Shown here piece after piece: positions 28,824 through 37,424 of a stretch of 64,000 nt of DNA (position 1 is the first letter of the stretch; every line of letters begins with the position of its first letter). The DNA is from Devosia beringensis (GTDB lineage Bacteria > Pseudomonadota > Alphaproteobacteria > Rhizobiales > Devosiaceae). Made by a program: the position numbers and the translations under genes. Location: assembly GCF_014926585.1 (NCBI RefSeq), contig NZ_CP045422.1:3984766-4048765 (forward strand), written 5' to 3'. Below the pieces are notes generated by a model. That model was not told the DNA's origin. It ran no database searches and saw nothing but the letters and a program-made list of their open reading frames with translations.

Positions 28824-28832
28824 GAGCAGGCC

Positions 28833-30134
28833 ATGACCGAGCCACACCAGTTGGACGCCGCCACCATCGCCACCCGCGTCGCGGCGGGCACGCTATCGGT
28901 CGCCGATGTGGCCGAGTCGCTGATCGCACGGGTCGATGCACGGGACGCGGATGTTCGCGCCTGGGCTTGGTTCGACCGCGACCTGCTGCGCGACCGCGCC
29001 AGCCTCCTCGATGAAGTCCCCATCAAGGGGCCGCTGCATGGCGTGCCAATCGCGGTCAAGGATGTGATCGCCACCTATGACATGCCTACGGCGCACAATA
29101 CGCCGCGCTACCGCAATAGCCGCACGGGGGTTGACGCCGCCTGTGTCGATACGTTGCGGGCAGCCGGCGCGCTGATTGCCGGCAAGACGGTGACCACCGA
29201 ATTCGCCGCGACATTGCGCGGCGGGTCCACCCGCAATCCGCATGCCCTGACGCATACGCCGGGGGGCTCGTCCAGCGGCTCGGCTGCGGCGGTCGCCGAC
29301 TGGCAGGCGACCCTGGGACTGGGCACGCAGACCGGGGGCTCGACCATCAGGCCGGCCTCATTCTGCGGCATCTATGGCTGGAAGCCGACCTGGAGCAGCA
29401 TCAGCCGGGAAGGACTCAAGATGAGCTCGACCACGCTCGATACGCTGGGACTCTATGCCCGCAGCGCGCGGGACCTGATGCTATTGGCGGATGTCTTTGC
29501 CATCGACGCGCTGGAGATGCCGGCGCCAGCCAGCCTCGCGGGCCTCAAGGTCGGCATTTGTCGAACACCGCATTGGGGCAAGGCCTTGCCCGCAACTGTT
29601 CACGCAATGAGTCAGGCGGTGGCACTGCTGCGGCAGGTCGGCGCCGAGGTCACCGAACTCGACCTGCCCGGCATATTCGACACGATCGGGGAATCGCACC
29701 GCATCGTGGCGCGCACAGAGGGCCGCGCGGCCTTTCTCAACGAATATCGCAACACCTACGACCTGCATGACGACTTCAAGGCGACGGTGGAAAACCGCAG
29801 CGGCATCACGCCAGGTGACGCGCGCGCCGCCTATCGCCATGCCGATCACTGCCGCGGCCTTTATGACGACATCGCCAGTGCGTTCGATATCGTGCTGACG
29901 CCCAGCGCGACCGGCGAAGCGCCCGAGGGTCATGACATTACCGGCGACGCGTCGTTCAACTCGATGTGGACGCTGCTACAGGTGCCGGTGGTCAATGTGC
30001 CGGGGCTGGTCGGTCCGGGCGGATTGCCGGTCGGCCTGTCGCTGGTAGGCCGACGCTATGAGGACCGCAAGGCCCTGGCTATCGCTGAACTGGTCGGCGC
30101 CATGTTCAACCAGCGCGACGCGGCGGCGGCCTGA
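28833..30134 (+). CDS. Amidase signature family protein
   Basis: A 433-residue GatA/AtzF-type amidase. The Ser-cisSer-Lys triad is visible: lysine in GVPIAVKDV, cis-serine in GGSSSGSAAAV and the nucleophile in TQTGGSTIRPASFCG. The substrate is unknown. It is co-transcribed with asparaginase, and its stop converges with a hydrolase gene at 30136. Confidence 0.9.
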   Translation: MTEPHQLDAATIATRVAAGTLSVADVAESLIARVDARDADVRAWAWFDRDLLRDRASLLDEVPIKGPLHGVPIAVKDVIATYDMPTAHNTPRYRNSRTGVDAACVDTLRAAGALIAGKTVTTEFAATLRGGSTRNPHALTHTPGGSSSGSAAAVADWQATLGLGTQTGGSTIRPASFCGIYGWKPTWSSISREGLKMSSTTLDTLGLYARSARDLMLLADVFAIDALEMPAPASLAGLKVGICRTPHWGKALPATVHAMSQAVALLRQVGAEVTELDLPGIFDTIGESHRIVARTEGRAAFLNEYRNTYDLHDDFKATVENRSGITPGDARAAYRHADHCRGLYDDIASAFDIVLTPSATGEAPEGHDITGDASFNSMWTLLQVPVVNVPGLVGPGGLPVGLSLVGRRYEDRKALAIAELVGAMFNQRDAAAA

Positions 30135-30135
30135 G

Positions 30136-30678
30136 CTAAAGCCCGGCGATGAAACTGGCGCTGTCGCTGATCTCGGCCTGACGCGGCAGGATCTTGGCCA
30201 GCAGGAATTCATGCACGGCCGGATCGCTGTCGCCGATGCAGTCGGCCAGGATGGTGATGGCGAAATCCATGTCGGCCGCCGTGCGGGTGGTCGAGAGGAT
30301 GACGCCGCTGGTGGAAATGCCGGTCAGCACCAGGTGATTGGCGTCAAAGGCGCTGAGAATGACCGGCAGATCAGTGCCATGCAGCGCACCGACGCGGTGC
30401 TTGACGACCACCGGCTCCCCCTCGATCGGCGCCAGCACATCGATGACGCTCGGATTGACCAGGCGACCGGACGCCTTGACCGCGGCAAAGCCCTTGTTGT
30501 TGGCCGACACTTCCGGATAACCCGGTCGAAAGCCGACAACCACGAAGGCCACCGGCATGCCGGCCGCGCGAGCGGCATGCAGCACGGTCTGGGTGGCCGC
30601 GATGGCGGCGCTGGCATCATGGCTGGCGACGATCTCGTCCTGGAAATCCATGACGAGCAGAGCGGACCGCCGTGGCAT
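30136..30678 (-). CDS. Isochorismatase-family hydrolase lacking the usual cysteine
   Basis: A 180-residue protein. The fold's Asp (LLVMDFQDE) and Lys (VVVKHRVGAL) are kept, but the nucleophile loop reads GISTSGVILSTTRTAAD. Aligned with the usual GxxTxxCVxxTxR pattern, valine replaces cysteine. True isochorismatases also work without the cysteine, so it may catalyse a non-amidase hydrolysis, or be inactive. It overlaps the flavin reductase stop (ATGA) and is the last gene of the RutA-like operon, where RutB would stand in a canonical rut operon. Confidence 0.82.
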   Translation of the reverse strand: MPRRSALLVMDFQDEIVASHDASAAIAATQTVLHAARAAGMPVAFVVVGFRPGYPEVSANNKGFAAVKASGRLVNPSVIDVLAPIEGEPVVVKHRVGALHGTDLPVILSAFDANHLVLTGISTSGVILSTTRTAADMDFAITILADCIGDSDPAVHEFLLAKILPRQAEISDSASFIAGL

Positions 30679-31178
30679 CACAGCGTCTTGCCCTTGTAGG
30701 ACACCATTGGCGCCTTGCCCTCGGTGGCGGCAAAGTCCTTGACCCGGCCCAGCACGATCAGCGTGCCGTGGCGCTCGATGGTCTCCTCGACTTCGCAGTC
30801 GATCACCCCCGAGGCGCCTTCGAGCACCGGGGCGCCCGTCGCCAATCTTGACCATGTGCCCAGGGTAAAGCGATCCGCCCCCTTGAGTTCGCCCTTGCCG
30901 CCGAACGGGCCAGCAAGATCGGCCTGGTCAGTGGCGAGGTAATTGATGGCGAAATGCTTGCCTTCAAGGATGGCGGAGACGGCCGAGGTCTTCTTGTCCA
31001 CCGAGATCATCATCATCGGGGGATCAGCACAGAGGTGGGTGGCCGAGAGTGCCAGAAAGCCGCGCGGGCCGTCGCTGCCCTCGGCAGTGACGATGGCGGT
31101 GCCGACGGCGCGCAGGCCCACCGCCTGCCAGAAAGTGCGGACATCGATGACCCGTTCGGGCGACATGACTTCAGACAT
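30678..31178 (-). CDS. Flavin reductase family protein (RutF-like)
   Basis: A 166-residue flavin reductase. The family core is visible in TAIVTAEGSDGPRGFLALSATHLCADPPMMMISVDK and in the C-terminal GRVKDFAATEG. It presumably supplies reduced FMN to the three monooxygenases encoded just upstream in the same operon (51 bases from the nearest). Its stop overlaps the start of the next gene. Confidence 0.9.
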   Translation of the reverse strand: MSEVMSPERVIDVRTFWQAVGLRAVGTAIVTAEGSDGPRGFLALSATHLCADPPMMMISVDKKTSAVSAILEGKHFAINYLATDQADLAGPFGGKGELKGADRFTLGTWSRLATGAPVLEGASGVIDCEVEETIERHGTLIVLGRVKDFAATEGKAPMVSYKGKTL

Positions 31179-31229
31179 GGCTATACTCGATCTGGTTGGG
31201 AATGGGCTCCGGCAGCTGCCGGAGCGCCC

Positions 31230-32351
31230 CTAGGCCGCAGCCTGGTCTTTCGCCAATTTGGCATTGCGGGACTTCATCAGCGGCTGGATGTGCTCGCCGA
31301 ACTGCTCCATGCCGATGATGAAATCGTCAAAGGTCAGCATGATGCCTTCAATGCCGGGCTGTTCGGCGATCTCGTCGAGCATGCGGGCGACGTTGGCATA
31401 GCTGCCGATGAGCTTGAGCATGCCGGTCGGCTCGGCCTTGGAGGGGTCGTTGAGCATTTCCTGGGCACGCCGGGCCATGCCGCCAGCGGTGGAATTGGCA
31501 GCGGCATTCTTGTCGGCCGAGGACTGGTCACGCGACCAGGCGATGGCTTCAAGGTCTGTTCCCTGCTTGTAGTGTTCCCATTTGGCGAAGGCCATTTCAT
31601 CGGTGCGGTCAGCAATGACCATCAGCAGGGTGAAGGCGCCCACCTTGCGACCATAGGGCTTGGTGACCTCGAGCAGCCGCTTGGCATTGTCGCCGGCATT
31701 GGCGGTATTGTTGATGCCCGAACCGGCGCCGATGAAGTTGTAGTCGCAGTGCTGGCCGACAAACTCCATGCCGCGATTGCTGGCGCCGGCCGCCACGATC
31801 TCGATCTTGCTCGAGGGACGGGGCGACAGCTTGCAGTCGTCCATCTGGAAATATTCGCCCTTGGAGTCGGAGGTGCCGGTCTCCCAGAGGTCCTTCATCA
31901 CCTGCACATATTCGCCGGCATATTCGTAGCGGCGCTCGAAATGGGCGTCGCCGGGCCACAGGCCCATCTGCTGATATTCCTTGGGCTGCCAGCCGGTGAC
32001 GATGTTGACGCCGAAACGGCCGGGGGCAATGGAATCGATGGTGGAGGCCATGCGGGCGGCCAAAGCCGGCGGCAGGGTGAGCAGCGCGATCGAGGCATAG
32101 AGCTTGATCTTGCTGGTGACGGCTGCAATGCCGGCCATCAGGGTGAAGGCTTCCAGGTTGTGCTGCCAGTATTCGGAGGGGCCATTGAAGCCGCGCAGCT
32201 TGATCATGGCGAGGGCGAAATCGAGCCCGTAATGCTCGGCGCGCTGCACGATGGTCTTGTTCAGGTCAAAGGTGGGATAGGTCTCCGGTGCGGTCGTGGA
32301 AATCAGCCAGCCGCGGCTGCCGATCGGGATAAAGACGCCAATTTTAACCAT
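31230..32351 (-). CDS. RutA-like flavin-dependent monooxygenase, paralog 1
   Basis: A 373-residue luciferase-fold (LLM) oxygenase. The start MVKIGVFIPIGSRGWLIST, the ELNK/DLNK-type block (TFDLNKTIVQRAEHYGLDFAL), VTGWQPKEYQQMGLWPGD and the end LTFDDFIIGMEQFGEHIQPLM closely follow E. coli RutA, which opens the uracil ring with reduced FMN and O2. Its substrate may differ from uracil. It lies 22 bases after paralog 2 in a five-gene operon. Confidence 0.92.
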   Translation of the reverse strand: MVKIGVFIPIGSRGWLISTTAPETYPTFDLNKTIVQRAEHYGLDFALAMIKLRGFNGPSEYWQHNLEAFTLMAGIAAVTSKIKLYASIALLTLPPALAARMASTIDSIAPGRFGVNIVTGWQPKEYQQMGLWPGDAHFERRYEYAGEYVQVMKDLWETGTSDSKGEYFQMDDCKLSPRPSSKIEIVAAGASNRGMEFVGQHCDYNFIGAGSGINNTANAGDNAKRLLEVTKPYGRKVGAFTLLMVIADRTDEMAFAKWEHYKQGTDLEAIAWSRDQSSADKNAAANSTAGGMARRAQEMLNDPSKAEPTGMLKLIGSYANVARMLDEIAEQPGIEGIMLTFDDFIIGMEQFGEHIQPLMKSRNAKLAKDQAAA

Positions 32352-32373
32352 GGCTGATGCTCCTAGGGTTAGA

Positions 32374-33495
32374 TCAGGCCGCGTTCTGGTTGGCGGCGGA
32401 AAGGGTGCTGCGGCTGCGCATGCGCGGCTGGATGTACTGGCCGAACTGCTCAATGCCGGTGATGAAGTCGTCAAAGGTCAGCATGATGCCACCCAGGCCA
32501 GGCGTCTGAGCCATAGTGTCGAGCATGCGCGCCACATTTTCATAAGAGCCGATCAGTCGCAGGCCGCGATTGGGTTCGGCGGCGGCGGGATTGCGCAACT
32601 GTTCAAGGGTGCTGGCCGCCATGCCGCCGGCGGTGGAATTGGCCGGGGCCTTGGTGTCCTGGGAGGACTGTGAATGGGCCCAGGCAATGGCCTCCATATC
32701 GGTGCCCTTCTTGTAGTGTTCCCACTTGGCGAAGGCCAATTCGTCGGTGCGATCGGCGATGATCATGGCGCCGGTATAGGCCTGCACCTTGCGGCCGGTG
32801 CCTTCAGCGACCTTGGCCAGACGCAGCACATTGGCGCCGGCCTTGTCAGGCTCGTTGATGCCGCCGCCCGAGGAGACGAAATTGTAGTCGCAATGCTCGG
32901 CCACGAACTGCATGCCGCGGTCCGAGGTGCCGGCGGCAACGATGTCGATATGGCTGGACGGACGCGGGCTCAGCTTGCAGTCATCCATCTGGAAGAACTT
33001 GCCCTGGAAGTTGGAGACGCCGGTCTCCCAGAGGTCCTTCATCACCGTCACATATTCGGTGGCATAGTCGTAGCGCTGGGCGAAATGCGCCTCGCCGGGC
33101 CAGAGGCCCATCTGCTGGTACTCCTTGGGCTGCCAGCCAGTGACGATATTGACGCCGAAGCGGCCCGGCGCGATGGAATCGATGGTCGACACCATGCGGG
33201 CGGTCAATGCGGGCGGCATGGTGAGTAGTGCGATCGAGGCATACATCTTGATGCGCTGGGTAACGGCAGCAATCCCCGCCATCATGGTGAAGGGCTCAAG
33301 ATTGTGCTGCCAGAATTCGCTGGGGCCGTCATAGCCGCGCAACTTGACCATGGAGAGCACGAAATCGAGCCCGTAATGCTCGGCGCGCTGGCAGATGGTC
33401 TTGTTGAGATCGAAGGTCGGATAGGTGCGCGGCGCCGTGGTGGACATGATCCAGCCGCGACTGCCGATGGGAATGAAAACGCCGATCTTGACCAT
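32374..33495 (-). CDS. RutA-like flavin-dependent monooxygenase, paralog 2
   Basis: A 373-residue protein sharing the full length of paralog 1, with most motifs identical (STIDSIAPGRFGVNIVTGWQ, FQMDDCKLSPRPSS). It is the most different of the three in the putative substrate region (WIMSTTAPRT, TSDRGMQFVAEHCDYNFVSSGGG) and at the C-terminus (IQPRMRSRSTL). Divergence at these sites and conservation of the flavin-binding core suggest another substrate or regiochemistry. Confidence 0.92.
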   Translation of the reverse strand: MVKIGVFIPIGSRGWIMSTTAPRTYPTFDLNKTICQRAEHYGLDFVLSMVKLRGYDGPSEFWQHNLEPFTMMAGIAAVTQRIKMYASIALLTMPPALTARMVSTIDSIAPGRFGVNIVTGWQPKEYQQMGLWPGEAHFAQRYDYATEYVTVMKDLWETGVSNFQGKFFQMDDCKLSPRPSSHIDIVAAGTSDRGMQFVAEHCDYNFVSSGGGINEPDKAGANVLRLAKVAEGTGRKVQAYTGAMIIADRTDELAFAKWEHYKKGTDMEAIAWAHSQSSQDTKAPANSTAGGMAASTLEQLRNPAAAEPNRGLRLIGSYENVARMLDTMAQTPGLGGIMLTFDDFITGIEQFGQYIQPRMRSRSTLSAANQNAA

Positions 33496-33554
33496 GACTT
33501 TGTGCTCCGCCGATTGAGGGGTTTGGCAGGCGCCTGGGCGGCGCCTGCGCGCAT

Positions 33555-34652
33555 TCAGGCCGCGGCCTGATCGCTCTTGAGAGAGGCGTTGCGGGATTTC
33601 ATCAGCGGCTGGATGTGCTCGCCGAACTGCTCGATGCCGATGACGAAGTCGTCAAAGGTCAGCATGATGCCCTTGATGCCGGGCACGGCGGCGATCTCAT
33701 CGAGCATGCGCGCGACATTTTCGTAGCTGCCGATGATCTTGGTCATGCCGGTCGGTTCGGGATTGTCGATGCCCTTCTTGAGCAGGGCGGCCGTCGAATT
33801 AGCGCTGGCCTTGGTATCAGCGCCGGCCTGGCTGGCCTGCCATTCGAGCGCTTCGATGTCAGTACCGGTCTTGTAGTGCTCCCACTTGGCGAAGGCCATT
33901 TCGTCGGTGCGATCGGCGATCACCATGATCAGCTGGAAGGCGCCGGTATCGCGGCCATGCAGGCGGGCAGCCTCGGCGACACGGCCGGCTACCTCGCGGC
34001 AGCCGTCAGTCTGGTTGAGACCGCCGGCGACGACGAAGTTGTAATTGCCGTGCTTGGCGACGAACTCCATGCCGGCTGGCGACTGCCCTGCCCCGACGAT
34101 CTGGATTGGTGCACTGGGTCGGGGCGACAGCTTGCAGTCGTCCATCTGGAAGAAGTCGCCCTTGAGATCGGAAACCCCGGTGGTCCACAGGTCCTGCATC
34201 ACCTGGACATATTCGGTGGCGTAGTCATAGCGCCGGGCGAAATGTTCCGGGGTCAGCTCGAGCCCCATCTGCTGGTATTCCTTGGGCTGCCAGCCGGTGA
34301 CCATGTTGACGCCGATGCGGCCGGGGGCGATCGAGTCGATGGTCGAGACCATGCGGGCGACCAGAGCCGGCGGCATGGTGAGCATGGCCACAGAAGCGAA
34401 GAGCTGGATCTTCTTGGTGACGGCGGCGAGGCCAGCCATCAGGGTGAAGCTTTCCAGATTGTGCTGCCAGTATTCGCTGGGGCCGTTATAGCCGCGCAGC
34501 TTGATCATCGCGAGGGCGAAGTCGAGCCCGTAATGCTCGGCGCGCTGCACCACGGTCTTGTTGAGATCGAAGGTCGGATAGGTCGCTGGCGACGTGGTTG
34601 AAATGAGCCAGCCGCGGCTGCCGATGGGAATGAAGACACCGATCTTGGTCAC
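33555..34652 (-). CDS. RutA-like flavin-dependent monooxygenase, paralog 3
   Basis: A 365-residue RutA-like oxygenase, first gene of the operon. The start is a GTG at 34652 with AGGAG seven bases upstream; the frame continues upstream without homology. It is a few residues shorter than its paralogs around residues 300-315 (ALLKKGIDNPEP). MGLELTPEHFARR replaces the MGLWPG motif of the other two, and GNYNFVVAGGLN replaces the CDYNF region. It is expected to use reduced flavin from the RutF-like reductase downstream. Confidence 0.92.
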   Translation of the reverse strand: MTKIGVFIPIGSRGWLISTTSPATYPTFDLNKTVVQRAEHYGLDFALAMIKLRGYNGPSEYWQHNLESFTLMAGLAAVTKKIQLFASVAMLTMPPALVARMVSTIDSIAPGRIGVNMVTGWQPKEYQQMGLELTPEHFARRYDYATEYVQVMQDLWTTGVSDLKGDFFQMDDCKLSPRPSAPIQIVGAGQSPAGMEFVAKHGNYNFVVAGGLNQTDGCREVAGRVAEAARLHGRDTGAFQLIMVIADRTDEMAFAKWEHYKTGTDIEALEWQASQAGADTKASANSTAALLKKGIDNPEPTGMTKIIGSYENVARMLDEIAAVPGIKGIMLTFDDFVIGIEQFGEHIQPLMKSRNASLKSDQAAA

Positions 34653-34958
34653 TGAAACGCTCCTGCAAGGGCCGCTCTGCCGGAGCCGGGAGAGCCAGGC
34701 TCTCGCGGTCGGGAACAGACAACTGGTTGTGCCAGGCGATGGTCGACCGCCGGTTCCCGAATTCCAAACGACAAATCTGCAGTGGCGACAGTGAGTTTTT
34801 CTCACGAGGCAGGCCGGGCGGCTCGGACTGCCTTGAACAGGCCCTGAAACAGTGGGTGTCCAATCTGTTCATCGCGTGGCTGAGAAAAGGTCAGTGGCGC
34901 TGGACGGCGGGCTCGCCAGAGTGGGCGGACAGGTCCCCCATTGCCAGCGGAGCGTCAA
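34653..34958. promoter_or_regulatory. Divergent promoter region of the RutA-like and AtzGE-like operons
   Basis: The 306-base gap separates two diverging operons. It contains the dyad GTGAG-TTTTT-CTCAC at 34791-34805, built from the same half-sites as the palindrome at 27736-27761 but in the opposite order. No clear sigma-70 or sigma-54 promoter could be assigned. No small gene is supported. Confidence 0.5.
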
Positions 34959-35174
34959 ATGCGTCTCAAGCCGCCAGTTTCTGAAGAGCACGCCTACCAG
35001 TATCTCAGTCTCAACGCGGCCCTGGTCTGGGGTCTTGGTGACGCCGCCAAAATGGATGGGCATCTGCACTCCATCGCCGCGGCCATGGCTGAGGTCAGCG
35101 CGCTGGACATAGAAGACGCGGTCGAGCCGATCTTCGGGGAAGACCATGCCCTCGATCCGGAGGACGCGGCATGA
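34959..35174 (+). CDS. AtzG-like small subunit (DUF4089-type)
   Basis: A 71-residue helical protein. Its size, its helical pattern (ALVWGLGDAAKMDGHLHSIAAAMAEVSALDIED) and its position directly before an AtzE-type amidase match AtzG, the small partner that stabilises AtzE in 1-carboxybiuret hydrolase. The ATG at 34959 has GGAG six bases upstream; a TTG further up is less likely. The stop overlaps the amidase start (ATGA). The family call rests more on context than on strong sequence identity. Confidence 0.72.
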   Translation: MRLKPPVSEEHAYQYLSLNAALVWGLGDAAKMDGHLHSIAAAMAEVSALDIEDAVEPIFGEDHALDPEDAA

Positions 35175-36475
35175 ACCCGATCGACCTGACAACCACCCAA
35201 ATGGCCACGGCGATTGCGGACGGCACGCTGGATCCCGTCACGGCGGTCGAGAGCGCGTTCGCGCGCATCGATGCCCGCGAAAGCCAGGTGCATGCCTGGG
35301 CCCATCTCGACCGCGACGCGGCGCTGGCGGAAGCCAAAGTCCTGTCGGCCGAGCGCATGGCGGGCAAGCTGCGCGGTCCGCTGCATGGCGTGCCGGTGGG
35401 CATCAAAGACGTCTTCCATGCCAGGGACATGCCGACGCTGGCCAATTCAAAGACCATGGACGGCAGTCTGCGCTATCCGGATTCCGGCGTCGCCGCGGCC
35501 CTGCGCAAGGCGGGTGCCATCATCCTGGGCAAGTGCACGACTGTGGAATTTGCCGGCATGGGCGTGCCTCCGGCCTCGACCAATCCGTGGAACAGCGCCC
35601 ATACCGGTGGCGGCTCCAGCTCCGGCTCGGGCGTGGCCGTGGGCGCCCGCATGATCCCGGTTGCGATCGGCACGCAGACGGGCGGCTCCAATATCCGCCC
35701 GGCAGCCTATAATGGCGTGGCGGGCCTCAAGCCCAGCTATGGCGCGCTGTCGCGTAAGGGCATGCTGCCCGTCGCCTGGTCGCTCGATCACCCCGGGCTG
35801 ATCGCCCGCGCCGCCGAGGACCTGGAGCTGGTGTTCACCGCCCTGGCCAAGATCAAGCCAGTGCCGGTCAGCGCGCCCGGTACTTGGCGCGTGGGCGTGT
35901 TGCGCGGGTTTTTCACCGACAAGAGTTCGCCGGACATGGCGGCAAGCTTTGAGGTGGCACTGGGTAAGCTCTCGGCGTCTGGCATGGAGCTGGTGGAAAT
36001 GCCGCTGCCAGCCCTGTTCGCGGCACATCGGTCGATCCACCACCTGATCATGAGCACGGAAATGGCGGTCTATCACGCGCCGCGCATCGCCGAGCACCGG
36101 GACACCATGACTGAGCGCCACCGCATCATGGCCGAAGCCTTCGCTCTGGTGCCAGCCGGCTATTACCTGCAGGCGCTGCGCGCCAAGCGCCTGCTGCAGC
36201 AAGCCATGGCGGCGCTGTTTGCCGACGTGCATGTGCTGGCCATGCCGACGACGCCGGACACCGCGCCACTGGGCCTCGAAACCACCGGCGATGCGTCATT
36301 CCAGGTGGCGTGGAGCCTCACCGGCTTTCCCACCACGACGATCGCCAGCGGCCTGGCGAGCAATGGCCTGCCGCTCGGGCTGCAGTTTGCCGGCGCCCCC
36401 GGCACCGACCTGCTGGTGATCAAGGCCGCCATGGCCGCCGAAGCGGTGCTGGGTCGATTGACCCTGCCCGACTGA
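35171..36475 (+). CDS. AtzE-like amidase
   Basis: A 434-residue amidase-signature enzyme. The triad is visible: lysine in GVPVGIKDVF, cis-serine in GGGSSSGSGVAVGA and nucleophile in TQTGGSNIRPAAYNG. Pairing with the AtzG-like subunit suggests a carboxybiuret/ureido-acid type amide substrate, but other AtzE relatives sit in purine and ureide pathways. It is followed by two PuuE-like deacetylases and is divergent from the RutA-like operon, so it may act on the ring-opened product. Confidence 0.85.
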   Translation: MNPIDLTTTQMATAIADGTLDPVTAVESAFARIDARESQVHAWAHLDRDAALAEAKVLSAERMAGKLRGPLHGVPVGIKDVFHARDMPTLANSKTMDGSLRYPDSGVAAALRKAGAIILGKCTTVEFAGMGVPPASTNPWNSAHTGGGSSSGSGVAVGARMIPVAIGTQTGGSNIRPAAYNGVAGLKPSYGALSRKGMLPVAWSLDHPGLIARAAEDLELVFTALAKIKPVPVSAPGTWRVGVLRGFFTDKSSPDMAASFEVALGKLSASGMELVEMPLPALFAAHRSIHHLIMSTEMAVYHAPRIAEHRDTMTERHRIMAEAFALVPAGYYLQALRAKRLLQQAMAALFADVHVLAMPTTPDTAPLGLETTGDASFQVAWSLTGFPTTTIASGLASNGLPLGLQFAGAPGTDLLVIKAAMAAEAVLGRLTLPD

Positions 36476-36506
36476 GCCATCGCGAACCCTTCTTCGAGGA
36501 AGTCCA

Positions 36507-37424
36507 ATGCTGTCCGACCCCAAGCACTACAGCTATTCCGCCCTACCCGACCGGCAGCCGCTGAAAATGCCGGGCGATGCGCGGATCGCCGTCTTCATCG
36601 TGCCCAATGTGGAATATCTGGAATTCCTGCCGCCGGGCAATCCGTTCCGCAATCCCTATGGTCGGCCGGCGCCGGACATCCAGGCCTACCAGGCGCGCGA
36701 CTACGGCAATCGCGTCGCGCTGTGGCGGCTGTTCGAGATGTTTGACGACCTGGGCATCAGGGCCACGGCGTCGATGAATGCTGCGGTGTTCGAGCATTTC
36801 CCTGATATCGCCGAGGCGATGACCAAGCGCGACTGGGACTACCAGTCACATGGCCTCTACAATACCCGCTTCAGCTTCGGCATGGATGAGGCCATGGAGC
36901 GTGAACAGATCGCGACCGTGATCGAGTTGGTCAAGAAGCATACCGGCAAGATGATCAGTGGCTGGCTCGGGCCGGCGCTGACCACCACCCCCAATACCCC
37001 GCACCTGCTGGCCGAAGCGGGCGTCAAATACTGGGCCGATATGTTCCATGACGACGAACCCACCGACATCGCCGTGCGTGCGGGCAGGCTGATTTCCCTG
37101 CCGTACAGCTTTGAAATCAATTCGGGCGTGGCGCTGGGTGGACAGGCACAGACCGGCGAGGCCTTCGGCCGGATGATCTCCGACCAGTTCGACATGCTCT
37201 ACGAGGAGGGCAAGGTCGCGCCCAAAGTGATGGCGATCTGCCTGCATCCCTTCGCGGTCACTGCACCGTCGCGGGCCAAATATCTGCGGCGGGCGCTGGA
37301 ACATATTCTGGGCCATTCGCACGTCTGGCAGGCCACGGCCGGCGAGATCGCCGACTGGTACTATGCGAACTATCACGGCAAGCGCGTGCCGGCGCCGGCC
37401 CTCGACCGGGAGCAGGCAGCATGA
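36507..37424 (+). CDS. Polysaccharide deacetylase-fold hydrolase, PuuE-like (copy 1)
   Basis: A 305-residue NodB-fold protein of the metal-independent allantoinase (PuuE) type rather than a sugar deacetylase. The region that holds the metal HxxxH in true deacetylases reads YQSHGLYNTR, where asparagine takes the place of the second histidine. VPNVEYLEFLPPG lies near the N-terminus and GWLGPALTTTPNTPHLLAEAG in the middle. A cyclic or linear ureide substrate is likely; the exact one is unknown. Its stop overlaps the start of copy 2. Confidence 0.82.
   Translation: MLSDPKHYSYSALPDRQPLKMPGDARIAVFIVPNVEYLEFLPPGNPFRNPYGRPAPDIQAYQARDYGNRVALWRLFEMFDDLGIRATASMNAAVFEHFPDIAEAMTKRDWDYQSHGLYNTRFSFGMDEAMEREQIATVIELVKKHTGKMISGWLGPALTTTPNTPHLLAEAGVKYWADMFHDDEPTDIAVRAGRLISLPYSFEINSGVALGGQAQTGEAFGRMISDQFDMLYEEGKVAPKVMAICLHPFAVTAPSRAKYLRRALEHILGHSHVWQATAGEIADWYYANYHGKRVPAPALDREQAA

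Noticed and set aside
34718..34734. TGGCAC-containing sequence on the minus strand before the third RutA-like gene
   Set aside because: The -12 part reads GTTGT with no GC at the required position.
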